In this document: positions 24,575 through 32,392 of the stretch, piece by piece
Layout of the letters: every line of letters starts with the position of its first letter
Numbering within the stretch: position 1 is the first letter of the stretch
NCBI RefSeq assembly: GCF_044748305.1
Contig: NZ_JBIVFT010000010.1
Span: 97,411-161,410, forward strand
Length of the DNA: 64,000 bases
DNA from: Arthrobacter_E sp044748305
GTDB lineage: Bacteria > Actinomycetota > Actinomycetes > Actinomycetales > Micrococcaceae
Direction of reading: 5' to 3'
The notes under the pieces: generated by a model
Databases searched by the model: none
What the model was told of the DNA's origin: nothing
What the model saw: only the letters and a program-made list of their open reading frames with translations
Made by a program: the position numbers and the translations under genes

Positions 24575-26206
24575 ATGGCGGTAGCGGCTCCTGACCAGGT
24601 TGAGTACGGCGAGGTCTTCACCCGCCGCTGGGTCGTCGAATCGATCCTCGACCTTGTCGGCTACACGGCGGACAGAGACCTTGCCAGCATGAAGCTCGTG
24701 GAACCTTCGATCGGGTCCGGGGCGTTCTTTATCCCTGTTCTCGAACGCTTGATTCAGTCCTCTCAGGCCCGCGGCGTCGGGTTCACGGAGCTTCGCGACT
24801 GCCTCTTTGGTCTCGACCTCCAGCAGAATCACGTCGAAGCCTGCCGTGCGAAAACATTCGAGATGCTCATTGCCGCCGGAGCGAACAGCGACGAGGCCTT
24901 CGATCTCGTGGGCGCATGGCTGCACCGCGGCGACTACCTGCTTGATCCGGTCCCAACCGGTGCTGACTTCGTCGTCGGCAATCCTCCGTACATCCGTACC
25001 GAGGATCTGGACGACGAGATCGAGGCCGCGTACCGCGCCACGTGGCGCACGATGCGAGGGCGTGCGGACATCTACATCGGCTTCTACGAGCGATCCCTCT
25101 CACTCCTCGCTGAGGGAGGCAAGCTTGGTTTCATCTGCGCCGACCGTTGGATGAGGAATCAGTACGGACGGTACCTTCGTGGCTTCGTCGTCTCCGGCTA
25201 TTCGGTGGACACCGTCTGGCAGATGCACGACGTCGATGCATTCGAGGCCGAGGTCTCGGCTTACCCGGCGATCACTGTGCTGACCAATTCCCCGCAGGGG
25301 AGCGCCACCTTCATCGACACAACGCGTGATTTCGACGGGCAGTCAGCGAAGGAAGCTCTCGCGTTCGTGCAGGGTGACGCCGACGAGGCTCGCGGCTCAG
25401 GTTGGGAAGGTGCGCGTCTGCCCAACTGGTTCGAGACCGACGACTTCTGGCCAGCCGGCAGCCCACACATGATCAAGCTGCTGGAACGTCTCCAAGAGGA
25501 GTTCCCGACTCTTGAATCAGACGGAGTGACGAAGATCAGCATCGGCGTCGCCACCGGCGCTGACAAGGCCTACATCGTCGCAAAGGACGCCGACGTTGAC
25601 GTCGAAGCGGACCGTCTGATGCCGGTGGTGATGGCCGATGACATTCGCGCGGGGTACCTGAAAGAGCCGGCAAAGGTCCTGCTGAACCCGTGGGACGGCG
25701 AGGGGCGGTTGATCGACTTGGAGGCGTATCCGAAGTTCGCTGCGGTCCTCGGGGCCCACGAGGATGTGAAGAAGCGCTTCGTGGCCAAGAAGAATCCATT
25801 GACCTGGCATCGTACGATCGACAAGGTCTATCCGGGCCTTGCCGAGCGTCCGAAGCTGCTGCTGCAGGACATGAAGGCACAGATCACACCGGTGCTGGAG
25901 CCAGGTGGCTACTACCCGCACCACAACTTGTACTACGTGACGTCGGAATCCTGGGACCTGGAAGTTCTCGGTGGCCTCCTGCTGTCCAAGATCGCCGAAG
26001 CGTTCGTGAGCGCCTACGGCGTCAAGATGCGAGGAGGGACGTTGCGTTTCCAAGCGCAGTACTTGCGGAAGATCACTGTGCCTCGACCTGAGACCATTCC
26101 GCAGGAAGTGTCGGACCGTCTCAGAGATGCATTCCGGACCAGCGACCGTGATGCGGCCACTCGGGCAGCTGAAGCTGCCTACGGCTTGCCCGCGGGCAGT
26201 ATTTGA
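24575..26206 (+). CDS. Type II DNA adenine-N6 methyltransferase (M.PaeR7I/XhoI type)
   Basis: 543 aa from ATG 24575 with agagga upstream. AdoMet motif I is EPSIGSGAF (43-51) and catalytic motif IV is NPPY (136-139), in the order of gamma-class N6-adenine enzymes. The C-terminal half would hold the target-recognition domain. The next gene is a PaeR7I-type nuclease 22 nt downstream, so the predicted recognition sequence is CTCGAG. Target is inferred from the nuclease family. Confidence 0.87.
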   Translation: MAVAAPDQVEYGEVFTRRWVVESILDLVGYTADRDLASMKLVEPSIGSGAFFIPVLERLIQSSQARGVGFTELRDCLFGLDLQQNHVEACRAKTFEMLIAAGANSDEAFDLVGAWLHRGDYLLDPVPTGADFVVGNPPYIRTEDLDDEIEAAYRATWRTMRGRADIYIGFYERSLSLLAEGGKLGFICADRWMRNQYGRYLRGFVVSGYSVDTVWQMHDVDAFEAEVSAYPAITVLTNSPQGSATFIDTTRDFDGQSAKEALAFVQGDADEARGSGWEGARLPNWFETDDFWPAGSPHMIKLLERLQEEFPTLESDGVTKISIGVATGADKAYIVAKDADVDVEADRLMPVVMADDIRAGYLKEPAKVLLNPWDGEGRLIDLEAYPKFAAVLGAHEDVKKRFVAKKNPLTWHRTIDKVYPGLAERPKLLLQDMKAQITPVLEPGGYYPHHNLYYVTSESWDLEVLGGLLLSKIAEAFVSAYGVKMRGGTLRFQAQYLRKITVPRPETIPQEVSDRLRDAFRTSDRDAATRAAEAAYGLPAGSI

Positions 26207-26228
26207 TCAACATTCAAGGAGAGCATAA

Positions 26229-26978
26229 ATGGGGAGCCTTACTCCGTCTGACACCTGGAGGGCAGCTGTCCTCGGCTATTGGGAGGGTCTGAATCTTCAG
26301 GCCGCGAAGCAGGGCGAAGCCTCGGGGGTCAAGGACACCGGTAACCGCGCGGCGGTGACGGGTGGTAAGCAGATGGACGCCATGCAGGAAGTAGTGGCCT
26401 CGCTCTGGCGCGACGAACCTGACATCACCCTCGAAGTCCGGACCACGGGCCACAACAACCTGCCGGCATACTTCAGACCGGCCAAGAACTGGGACCTGCT
26501 GGTGCTCTACCGCGGCTCGCTGATCGCTGCCATGGAGTTCAAATCGCAGCGAGGGCCGTCGTTCGGTAACAACTTCAACAACCGGACCGAAGAGGCGCTC
26601 GGACTCGCGGCTGACTCTCAGATGGCTGCAGAGCGAGGACTGTTCGGTCACCTCAAGCCCTGGTTCGGATTCGTCATGCTTGTCGAGCGCGCGCCGAAGT
26701 CGCTCTCACCCGTCGCCGTGCCCAAGGGCATGCCGTTCCCAGCTGACCCGGTCTTCACCGGAGCGTCTTACATCGAGCGGTACAGGATCTTCTTCGACCG
26801 CATGGTCAAGGAAGGAAATTATGACGCGGTGGCCCTGCTCACTGCGGAGGCGGGCAGCGATTCCTATGTCGAGCCGTCTGCGAATCTGTCACTGGCCAAT
26901 CTCGAAGCGGCGATCCGCGCCCGGGTCGCCTACATCAAGACGCTGCCGGACGAGCTCTTCGACGAGCTGACGAGGTAG
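26229..26978 (+). CDS. PaeR7I-type (XhoI isoschizomer family) restriction endonuclease
   Basis: 249 aa, the normal length for this family. Catalytic PD-(D/E)xK residues are Asp89 in KNWDLLVLY and Glu103/Lys105 in AAMEFKSQ, followed by the family signature GPSFGNNFNNRTEEALG. Family members cut C^TCGAG. Placed directly after its methyltransferase with no controller gene. Both genes have an intact frame. Confidence 0.88.
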   Translation: MGSLTPSDTWRAAVLGYWEGLNLQAAKQGEASGVKDTGNRAAVTGGKQMDAMQEVVASLWRDEPDITLEVRTTGHNNLPAYFRPAKNWDLLVLYRGSLIAAMEFKSQRGPSFGNNFNNRTEEALGLAADSQMAAERGLFGHLKPWFGFVMLVERAPKSLSPVAVPKGMPFPADPVFTGASYIERYRIFFDRMVKEGNYDAVALLTAEAGSDSYVEPSANLSLANLEAAIRARVAYIKTLPDELFDELTR

Positions 26979-26994
26979 CGGCGACCTGTATGAA

Positions 26995-27033
26995 GGGATG
27001 CCCTCCGACCAATGGCTGGAGGGCATCCCTTTT
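26995..27033. terminator. Bidirectional terminator between restriction gene and TIR-caspase operon
   Basis: Stem gggatgccctcc / ggagggcatccc with 11-nt loop, followed by ttttg on the plus strand. It separates two convergent operons. Confidence 0.75.
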
Positions 27034-27045
27034 GTGTTTCGGCTG

Positions 27046-27324
27046 TCAGTCGATCATCTCGACAATGGCAGGCAGGAACTTGCGCACCTGTTCTCGATCG
27101 CTTTCCTGCTCTTCGTCAGACAGACCGGAGTACGGCGTCTCAATTTGCTCCTGCCAACGGCGCACGAGGTCTGCGGGGATAACGAGAGAACCGTCGTCCT
27201 GACGCTCGCACTGGTCGTGGACATACTGTTGCCAGTGCGCCCAACGCTCGTGTTCGATCGCCGCCAAGAGCTCAACGCTGCTGTCGCTCTCCAAGATTTC
27301 ACGGACTCGGGAAGGCGAAACCAT
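27046..27324 (-). CDS. RyR-like domain protein, third gene of TIR-caspase operon
   Basis: 92 aa starting MVSPSRVREI at 27324; this ATG shares a base with the TGA of the caspase gene. The sequence EHERWAHWQQYV ... LVIPADLVRRW ... PYSGLSDEEQESDREQVRKF follows the RyR (ryanodine-receptor repeat) pattern of an H/W-rich helix, a mid loop and SDEEKxxDR. Such small RyR modules have been proposed as sensors of nucleotide-derived signals in bacterial conflict systems. Here it probably binds the product of the TIR protein or the caspase itself; that is inference. Confidence 0.65.
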   Translation of the reverse strand: MVSPSRVREILESDSSVELLAAIEHERWAHWQQYVHDQCERQDDGSLVIPADLVRRWQEQIETPYSGLSDEEQESDREQVRKFLPAIVEMID

Positions 27325-28304
27325 CAGATGAGGTCCTGCTTCACGAGCCCCCAGTAGTGCTGTCCCAAAGCTGTGAGCTCGCATGACTTCGACTCCATCG
27401 CGGCATGCCACATGTGTGGCGCGCCCACCGGCCGGACCAAATTCACGCTCTCCATGGCCTGGAGCACCGCGAAGTCCGCATTCCGTGCCGGATCTGGCCC
27501 CGGCACGCTCTCGTCTTCGTATCCCGTGCGCTCTGGCTCATAAGACGGATCGAGCTGGAGTTCCCTAGTCTTGTCCGCGAAGAGCTGCGTGAGCTTCCTC
27601 AACTGGATTTCGTCGATGGGCGCTTCGGCTTCTCTGAGGGAGACGAAGTTCTTCACGTTCGTCTTGAACACAGGACGCTGCGCCCACGGCCCTAGGGACT
27701 GGTCGATATGGGCGTAGACGCTACCCGGAGTCACATCGCCCACGAGATTGGCTGCCGCTCCGTTCAAGGCGTCCACGAGCAACGTGGTGAACACCCCGGA
27801 TCCGCCAGTCTCCATGGCGTATTGGTCGGCCGTGGACGCAGTCAGGATGGTCACCCCCTCCCTGAGCTCGGAGATGGGTGTCGCTGTCGCGCTGCTACCA
27901 GCGAATCCGCTGTGGCAGCAGTCGAGGATGATGACCTTGTTCTTCGCAGGAGACTTATTCGCCAGCACCATGACTTCGGACAGCGAGAGCCCGTCGTGCC
28001 CGCTAGCGCAGTCGCTCGCGCAGAGGTAGCCGCCGACGCCGTCGAGGTACCCGTGCCCAGAGAAGTAGAACAGGGAAATCTCGGCATCGTCCTTGAACAG
28101 TTCTTCGACCGCCTCACGGAGTGCCGTCCGTGTGATCCTCGAATCCTGATCGGCCGCGACAAGGAGGTTCGGCTGAGCAAAGTTCACTCTGCTACTGGCA
28201 TGGCGTTCCAGAACGTTCCGGACCTCATACGCGTCGTTTACTGCACCTTGGAGAGAACTGAAACGCTCGTAGTAGTCGATCCCCACGATGAGCGCTTTCC
28301 GCAT
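27324..28304 (-). CDS. Caspase-like (peptidase C14) protease, effector of TIR operon
   Basis: 326 aa. The p20 fold is complete: MRKALIVGIDYY at the start, catalytic His84 in FYFSGHGYL, catalytic Cys130 in ILDCCHSGF. No N-terminal sensor or repeat domain. A C-terminal extension of about 120 residues (VNLVRPVGAPHMWHAAM, ELTALGQHYWGLV) has no known match for me and may be the regulatory part or substrate binder. The gene starts 10 nt after the TIR gene and overlaps the RyR gene by one base. Probable role: protease that kills or arrests infected cells when activated. Confidence 0.85.
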   Translation of the reverse strand: MRKALIVGIDYYERFSSLQGAVNDAYEVRNVLERHASSRVNFAQPNLLVAADQDSRITRTALREAVEELFKDDAEISLFYFSGHGYLDGVGGYLCASDCASGHDGLSLSEVMVLANKSPAKNKVIILDCCHSGFAGSSATATPISELREGVTILTASTADQYAMETGGSGVFTTLLVDALNGAAANLVGDVTPGSVYAHIDQSLGPWAQRPVFKTNVKNFVSLREAEAPIDEIQLRKLTQLFADKTRELQLDPSYEPERTGYEDESVPGPDPARNADFAVLQAMESVNLVRPVGAPHMWHAAMESKSCELTALGQHYWGLVKQDLI

Positions 28305-28314
28305 GGTCTGCCCC

Positions 28315-28686
28315 TCAGAGGGAGTCGATGAAACCGGCGATATTGCTGTCGCTCCACACCACCGTGCGGACGCCGCTCAGAGCGGTTCTGTCAGCCGAAT
28401 ACGCCCAGATGCCCAGAACCGGCTTGCCTTCCTCCTTGGCGCACTGAATCTCCCACTTCTGGCCTTCCGAGTACAGGGAGTTCTTGCTGACCAGCGCAAT
28501 CACGCCATGGGAACGGCGGATGCGGGTTCGAACTTTGTCCTTCCAGCCCGACTCATACGCCTCCTTGACCGACATGTCGATGAACTCGTACGGAGAGCGC
28601 GGCCCGAGGGCCTGGCCTTTCAGGAAATCTCGTTGGCGCTCGTCCTCGATGGCGAACGCGACGAAAACGGTCTTCTTCTCAGCCAA
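28315..28686 (-). CDS. ThsB-like TIR-domain protein (MTH538/DUF1863 type)
   Basis: 123 aa from a TTG at 28686 with ggggagg 7 nt upstream; an in-frame ATG further up has no ribosome-binding site. The flavodoxin-like TIR starts KKTVFVAFAIEDERQRDFLK, continues SHGVIALVSKNSLYS and has a candidate catalytic Glu79 in QKWEIQCAKEEG. Short stand-alone TIR proteins of this type make cyclic ADP-ribose isomers from NAD in Thoeris systems. First gene of the operon with the caspase and RyR genes. Confidence 0.8.
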   Translation of the reverse strand: MAEKKTVFVAFAIEDERQRDFLKGQALGPRSPYEFIDMSVKEAYESGWKDKVRTRIRRSHGVIALVSKNSLYSEGQKWEIQCAKEEGKPVLGIWAYSADRTALSGVRTVVWSDSNIAGFIDSL

Positions 28687-28854
28687 TGTGGCCTCCCCAA
28701 GTGTGCGAGCTGCGATCGCCACCGACCGCATTGGAACTCGCTATCAGGTTACTCATAGCCACTGACATGGATTCGGTGCCAGATCGCTTCTGGAACCAGT
28801 AGTCCAGTATTTCTATAGTCGCTTTGTAGTCGGATCGACGAGCCCAGGCATGAA

Positions 28855-28900
28855 GAAACCCCCGCGATCCCTGTGTTTTCAAGGGAACCGCGGGGGTTTC
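28855..28900 (-). terminator. Terminator hairpin next to att2
   Basis: Stem aaacccccgcg (28856-28866) / cgcgggggttt (28889-28899) with a second inner stem tccct/aggga. It lies 5 bp from att2 on the side facing segment A, the same position as the hairpins at att1 and att3. Confidence 0.7.
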
Positions 28901-28904
28901 AGCT

Positions 28905-28927
28905 GGCGGTGACGGTGGGATTTGAAC
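28905..28927. other. att2: internal attachment-site copy
   Basis: 23 nt identical to 37752-37774 at the tRNA-Ser 3' end (starts ggcggtgacggtgggatttg). It separates segment A (defence genes) from segment B (satellite). Confidence 0.78.
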
Positions 28928-29004
28928 TCTCCCGCCCGGTCTCGGTAGGCTGGAAAATTCGCGGAATCATGGGGTTTTTTATGCCAGCAGATGACAGAAG
29001 ATCA

Positions 29005-29041
29005 CGCCCAATCTCACTGGATTGTGCCCAAATAATGCCCA
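29005..29041 (+). pseudogene. Integrase 3'-terminal remnant
   Basis: Translation DHAQSHWIVPK-stop matches the end of the integrase at 37640-37673 (DHAVSQKIVPK-stop). 22 nt (29020-29041) are identical to 37658-37679, including sequence after the stop. Only the last dozen codons remain. Confidence 0.55.
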
Positions 29042-29134
29042 GGAATGAAACTGACATGTAGGACCGTCGGTGGGCCAGGTACAGACCTTGTGTGGCGTCT
29101 TGCCCGATCTTTGCGGGCCGCAAAGTCAAGGAGC

Positions 29135-30010
29135 CTAGCAGCTCAGATCCGGTGAGATGCCAAAGCTCAACGACGATGGCTTGAAGTGATTGGGTGCGGA
29201 GGCGAGTTCTCGGTAACGTTCGATCGCGCACCGCATGAAGGCGACTGTGACCGCGAGGAAGCCAGACAGCATGGTGTAGCTGATCGTCATTTCGTATTCG
29301 GAACCCATGCCATCTGCGGTGTTAAGCAGATGGTCCTTGTCGTGAGCAGCCAGCAGTGCCCATCTTTTGTTGTGGGCTAGGCCACTACAGAGCTGCCATG
29401 CTCCGAGCCAAGACATCCCTGCCGGGTCCGTGTACATGCTGAGGGCCTTCAGTATGTTCGTTGTCGATTCGAGCCTGCCTAGACTGCCATGGATGCCTGC
29501 ACCCGCCTGGATCTCAGAAATCACCTGCGTCCTGTGAGCAAATTGCTGGCCGTGTGGGAATCCGAGTTCCTTGAGGCAGTCTCGCGACTTAATGGCTTCT
29601 TCCTTCTCCGCTAGAAGAAGCCGACGAATGCGGAGCTTCTGGTTCTGTGGCTGGATAATCCAAAGCCCTAGCGCGAGGCCATCGAGCGCCTGACGTAGCA
29701 AGGTGTACGGGCCGACTGGACCCACAAGCACTTGCACCTCGAGGTTCGTCTCCGTGACCATCATCAGTCGGAGGGCGTCAAGAGCCTGGAAGGATCCTTC
29801 AATTTGCGCTCGGATGTAGTAGGACATGGGCAAGGGCGACGTAACTGAGTCGTCGGCTTCAAATTGAGATCCAGGTGCTGGCTCAGCACCTTCAACAAAG
29901 GACTCATGCATAGCCGCCGATAGTTTGAAGGCGCTGAGGATGTTTCTGAGTGCCTGGATTTCGGTGGCATCTTCGACTGAACGTATCTCTCCCAAGGCTC
30001 CCCAATCCAA
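29135..30010 (-). CDS. Hypothetical helical protein in satellite segment
   Basis: 291 aa, almost all alpha-helical. Segments YTLLRQALDGLALGLWIIQP and SGLAHNKRWALLAAHDK resemble HEPN-like helical bundles, where an R/H-rich motif may be active; this is a weak resemblance. Downstream of a 70-aa gene by 4 nt. It is at the left end of segment B, the usual place for cargo in phage satellites, so an anti-phage or accessory role is possible. Not recognised. Confidence 0.6.
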   Translation of the reverse strand: MDWGALGEIRSVEDATEIQALRNILSAFKLSAAMHESFVEGAEPAPGSQFEADDSVTSPLPMSYYIRAQIEGSFQALDALRLMMVTETNLEVQVLVGPVGPYTLLRQALDGLALGLWIIQPQNQKLRIRRLLLAEKEEAIKSRDCLKELGFPHGQQFAHRTQVISEIQAGAGIHGSLGRLESTTNILKALSMYTDPAGMSWLGAWQLCSGLAHNKRWALLAAHDKDHLLNTADGMGSEYEMTISYTMLSGFLAVTVAFMRCAIERYRELASAPNHFKPSSLSFGISPDLSC

Positions 30011-30014
30011 ACCG

Positions 30015-30227
30015 TTAGAACGCTGACTGGATCATATCGTCTAGCGGACAGTTGGCGTCTGAGCTTATCGCCGGCCTGCGCCATTCCACGATGAGGACCT
30101 GGAGGGGCTGAGTGCCGGGCTCGTCGTTGTCCAGGATCCAGGCGTGCCGCGTACGCTGGGGCTTCAGGTAGAGGCGATCACGGCGGGGCACTGACACGAC
30201 CGCAAGAGTCTCATGAGGGTCTGACAC
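30015..30227 (-). CDS. Small hypothetical protein
   Basis: 70 aa from GTG 30227, ending 4 nt before the helical protein gene. Starts MSDPHETLAVVSVPRRDRLY. No clear ribosome-binding site; position in tandem with the next gene is the main support. Confidence 0.4.
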   Translation of the reverse strand: MSDPHETLAVVSVPRRDRLYLKPQRTRHAWILDNDEPGTQPLQVLIVEWRRPAISSDANCPLDDMIQSAF

Positions 30228-30271
30228 GGAAAGGCGCCGGGCCGCATATGTGTGATGCTGTAGCCAAGTCG

Positions 30272-30373
30272 CGTTTCAAACGTGAGCTGTCGCATCCCTC
30301 ATTTGAAATGAGAGGTGGCTGTGTACGTCGGATTTCAAATCCGACCTGCACAGATCGTGTCGGAAAACCGACA
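30272..30373. promoter_or_regulatory. Array of four regularly spaced palindromes
   Basis: Perfect palindromes at 30272-30282 (cgtttcaaacg), 30298-30312 (ctcatttgaaatgag), 30327-30345 (gtcggatttcaaatccgac) and 30358-30373 (tgtcggaaaaccgaca). Centres are about 28, 31 and 30 bp apart, close to three helical turns; the first three share a TTT-N-AAA core. They fill the gap between divergent genes and may be operators or an iteron-type origin. Confidence 0.6.
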
Positions 30374-30443
30374 CCGGCAAACACCTGAGGCAGTGGGTCG
30401 TGGCGTAGCATCTGAGGCAATAGGCCCAGTGAAGGGGGAAGTC

Positions 30444-30617
30444 ATGGCTTTGGTGTGTAGCGAGTGCGGCAGTGTGCCGATTTACCGAAACGTCGACGTG
30501 ACCACACTGGCAGACGACTCCACCGTCTTCGAGAAGGTCCCGTTCAGGTGCAGCAACAACCGATGCGATAACTCGGACCCCCAGAACTTGACGATGGACT
30601 GGCTTGTTGATGCCTAG
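30444..30617 (+). CDS. Small zinc-ribbon protein
   Basis: 57 aa from ATG 30444 with gaaggggg upstream. CSECGSVPIY and CSNNRCDN give two Cys pairs for a zinc ribbon. It follows the palindrome array directly and ends in a terminator. Role unknown; a small DNA-binding or adaptor protein is likely. Confidence 0.6.
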   Translation: MALVCSECGSVPIYRNVDVTTLADDSTVFEKVPFRCSNNRCDNSDPQNLTMDWLVDA

Positions 30618-30652
30618 TAGGGCACCACGCTGTGTGGTGCCCTACTAGGTTT
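30613..30652. terminator. Bidirectional terminator
   Basis: Stem cctagtagggcaccac / gtggtgccctactagg with 5-nt loop, then ttt. It overlaps the stop of the zinc-ribbon gene and adjoins the end of the convergent gene. Confidence 0.75.
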
Positions 30653-30894
30653 CATACAGGGTCGATCTCCGGGTCCCAGGGCATCCCCGGTAAGGTCAGG
30701 CCGTGGTGGGGCGGGTAGAGACCCTGATCGGTGTACCACTGGAAGCGGGCAGTGTCCCAAGCGTCGAACTCCCGGTACCAGGCCGCCACTGCCTCCTTAC
30801 TGGCCTCATAGTCCAAAGACGGGTCCTCAACGAACGTCGGGAAGCCGGTGAAGTCGAAACCATCCGGCGGCTCGGGACGTTTACGCCTAACCAT
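30652..30894 (-). CDS. Hypothetical phage-type protein after small terminase
   Basis: 80 aa, Trp/Tyr/Pro-rich (WYREFDAWDTARFQWYTDQG). It overlaps the terminase gene by 8 nt and is the last gene of the minus-strand satellite operon. No family recognised. Confidence 0.6.
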   Translation of the reverse strand: MVRRKRPEPPDGFDFTGFPTFVEDPSLDYEASKEAVAAWYREFDAWDTARFQWYTDQGLYPPHHGLTLPGMPWDPEIDPV

Positions 30895-31243
30895 TGGGCA
30901 CGCTCCTCAACCCTCGATAGTTCGGCGAGTAAACGCCCCGGACACCCCTCGACTTCGGCAAGTCGTCCTCTTCCAGGCCCGGCACAGCCAAGGTCGCGAG
31001 GAGCCGGGCCAAAGCCAACTGCTGAGCACGTATCTCCGCAATAGCCGGGTGCAAGCGCATGCCCTGAGAACTGGGAATCATCGTCCCCGACGCCTTCACC
31101 TCCGCCCGCAGCGCCTCGATGGTGTCCCGCACATGACAGGCCTCCGCGAGCTGCGCGGCCTCATGGTCAGCCAGCTCAAAATCAGCCGTCACGGCCTTCC
31201 ACAGGGCTTTTCCAGGGCCGGACAAACCGGTAGGCATTCTCAT
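30887..31243 (-). CDS. P27-type phage terminase small subunit
   Basis: 118 aa with the P27 family layout: GLSGPGKALWKAVTADFELA, then AQLAEACHVRDTIEALRAEV and HPAIAEIRAQQLALARLLATLAVP. In phages the small subunit picks the DNA to be packaged. No large terminase is next to it, the situation found in phage satellites, where a satellite terS redirects the helper phage's packaging machine. Start MRMPTGLSG (31243) or two codons later. Confidence 0.75.
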   Translation of the reverse strand: MRMPTGLSGPGKALWKAVTADFELADHEAAQLAEACHVRDTIEALRAEVKASGTMIPSSQGMRLHPAIAEIRAQQLALARLLATLAVPGLEEDDLPKSRGVRGVYSPNYRGLRSVPNG

Positions 31244-31377
31244 GATTTACCCGCCTTTCTGGCCCATCAGGGCCGGTAAGAGCCCAGTTCAAGGGCCGAT
31301 CATTTCAGGGAGCCGGAGACGGATCGCTATGCCGCGAGAGCGACTTTGACGCCACGGGGGACCGGGTACCCCCTTGG

Positions 31378-31406
31378 GGTGGGTACGCATCCAGTGCGTA
31401 CCCACC
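31378..31406 (-). terminator. Terminator/hairpin in satellite operon
   Basis: Perfect 12-bp stem ggtgggtacgca / tgcgtacccacc with loop tccag, just after the stop of the 266-aa gene and before the terminase gene. Confidence 0.55.
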
Positions 31407-31417
31407 GTTGGGTGCTG

Positions 31418-32218
31418 TTAGCGTGCCCAGGTGCGCGCCCATGCCTTGGTGTTTTCTGCTGCTCGGAGCTGTGTGGGGTCGGTTGTTGTGGGGGTGGTGG
31501 TGGCCTGTGTGACGCGTTCGGCGTATTCGTCGGGGTCGGTGGTGATCTCAACTTCGATACCGTCATTGAGAAGGTCCCAAATGTTGTGGTTTCGGTTGTA
31601 TCGGTTGAGGCCTGTGTGGCCGCCGATGTTGTGTTCTTTGAACTGTTCGTTGGTGGGCTTGCAGTACCAGAGGAGTTCGTAGCGGCTGGTGTCGTGGGTG
31701 AGTGCGCGGCGGATCCACTGGGTTTCGGTGATGATCCTGTTCGCTGTGGTGGATGCCTGTAGTGCTGCTGCTCCGGCTTCGATGAGGTCGGGTCGTGCGG
31801 TGTTGAGTGCCTGTGTCAGGTCGGCGTGTCCGAGGACTGGGATCTGTGCGCGCATGGTGTCGATGCACTGGGTGAAGGTGTGGGTGATCTGCGAGAGGAG
31901 GTTGGGGGCTTGGGCGAGTAGGTGTTCCATGTGCTGCCGGGATTCCCGGACTTGGATGGTGTTGTTGATGTGGCTGTGTTCGTGCATGAGTTTGCTGGTG
32001 AGTAGGCGCTGTACTTCTTTGTCGGCGGCGGGGTCTTTGCCTGCCTCGGTTGCGGTGAGGATCGCTTCGGTGAGTTCGTCGGTGCTGGCCGGCGGGGTGA
32101 CGTTGATGGGTGTGGGGGTGAAGGGTTCGGCGGTGAGTTTCAGGAGTCGGACGGCGCGGGTGAACAGGGCGATGTCGGAGTCGTTGGTGTGGGTGTTGTC
32201 GCTGATGCGGAAGTACAT
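31418..32218 (-). CDS. Hypothetical satellite protein
   Basis: 266 aa, Thr-rich and helical (VQRLLTSKLMHEHSHINNTI, RESRQHMEHLLAQAPNLLSQ). No signal peptide or known motif. It follows a 54-aa gene by 9 nt in the minus-strand operon. Structural or regulatory role in the satellite is possible. Confidence 0.6.
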   Translation of the reverse strand: MYFRISDNTHTNDSDIALFTRAVRLLKLTAEPFTPTPINVTPPASTDELTEAILTATEAGKDPAADKEVQRLLTSKLMHEHSHINNTIQVRESRQHMEHLLAQAPNLLSQITHTFTQCIDTMRAQIPVLGHADLTQALNTARPDLIEAGAAALQASTTANRIITETQWIRRALTHDTSRYELLWYCKPTNEQFKEHNIGGHTGLNRYNRNHNIWDLLNDGIEVEITTDPDEYAERVTQATTTPTTTDPTQLRAAENTKAWARTWAR

Positions 32219-32227
32219 GGTTTGGTC

Positions 32228-32392
32228 CTATCGGTCGGTGGTCTGGGTGGTTTCGGAGTAGCTGACCCATTTGCGGAATTTGGCGATCACGGTGCCTTTG
32301 ACGGTGACGGTGAGGGTCTGGCCGATGGTGTTCACGTCTGCTGGGTCGGCGTCGAGGTAGTGGGTGCCGGTTTCGGTTTCGATGCGGATCAC
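32228..32392 (-). CDS. Small satellite protein, 54 aa
   Basis: Starts at GTG 32392 (VIRIETETGTHYLDADPADV) with aggaagga upstream. The start overlaps the stop of the previous gene (GTGA). Beta-rich (GQTLTVTVKGTVIAKFRKWV). Confidence 0.55.
   Translation of the reverse strand: MIRIETETGTHYLDADPADVNTIGQTLTVTVKGTVIAKFRKWVSYSETTQTTDR

Noticed and set aside
28679..28882. 67-codon open frame (minus) upstream of the TIR gene, ending in SDYKAT-like sequence
   Set aside because: Weak resemblance to an integrase end (SDYNPT) but too short and without ribosome-binding site; the TTG start of the TIR gene is better supported.
31346..31762. Cys/Gly/Val-rich open frame on the plus strand (GCCGGGGG)
   Set aside because: Lies antisense to the 266-aa satellite gene and looks like a composition artefact.
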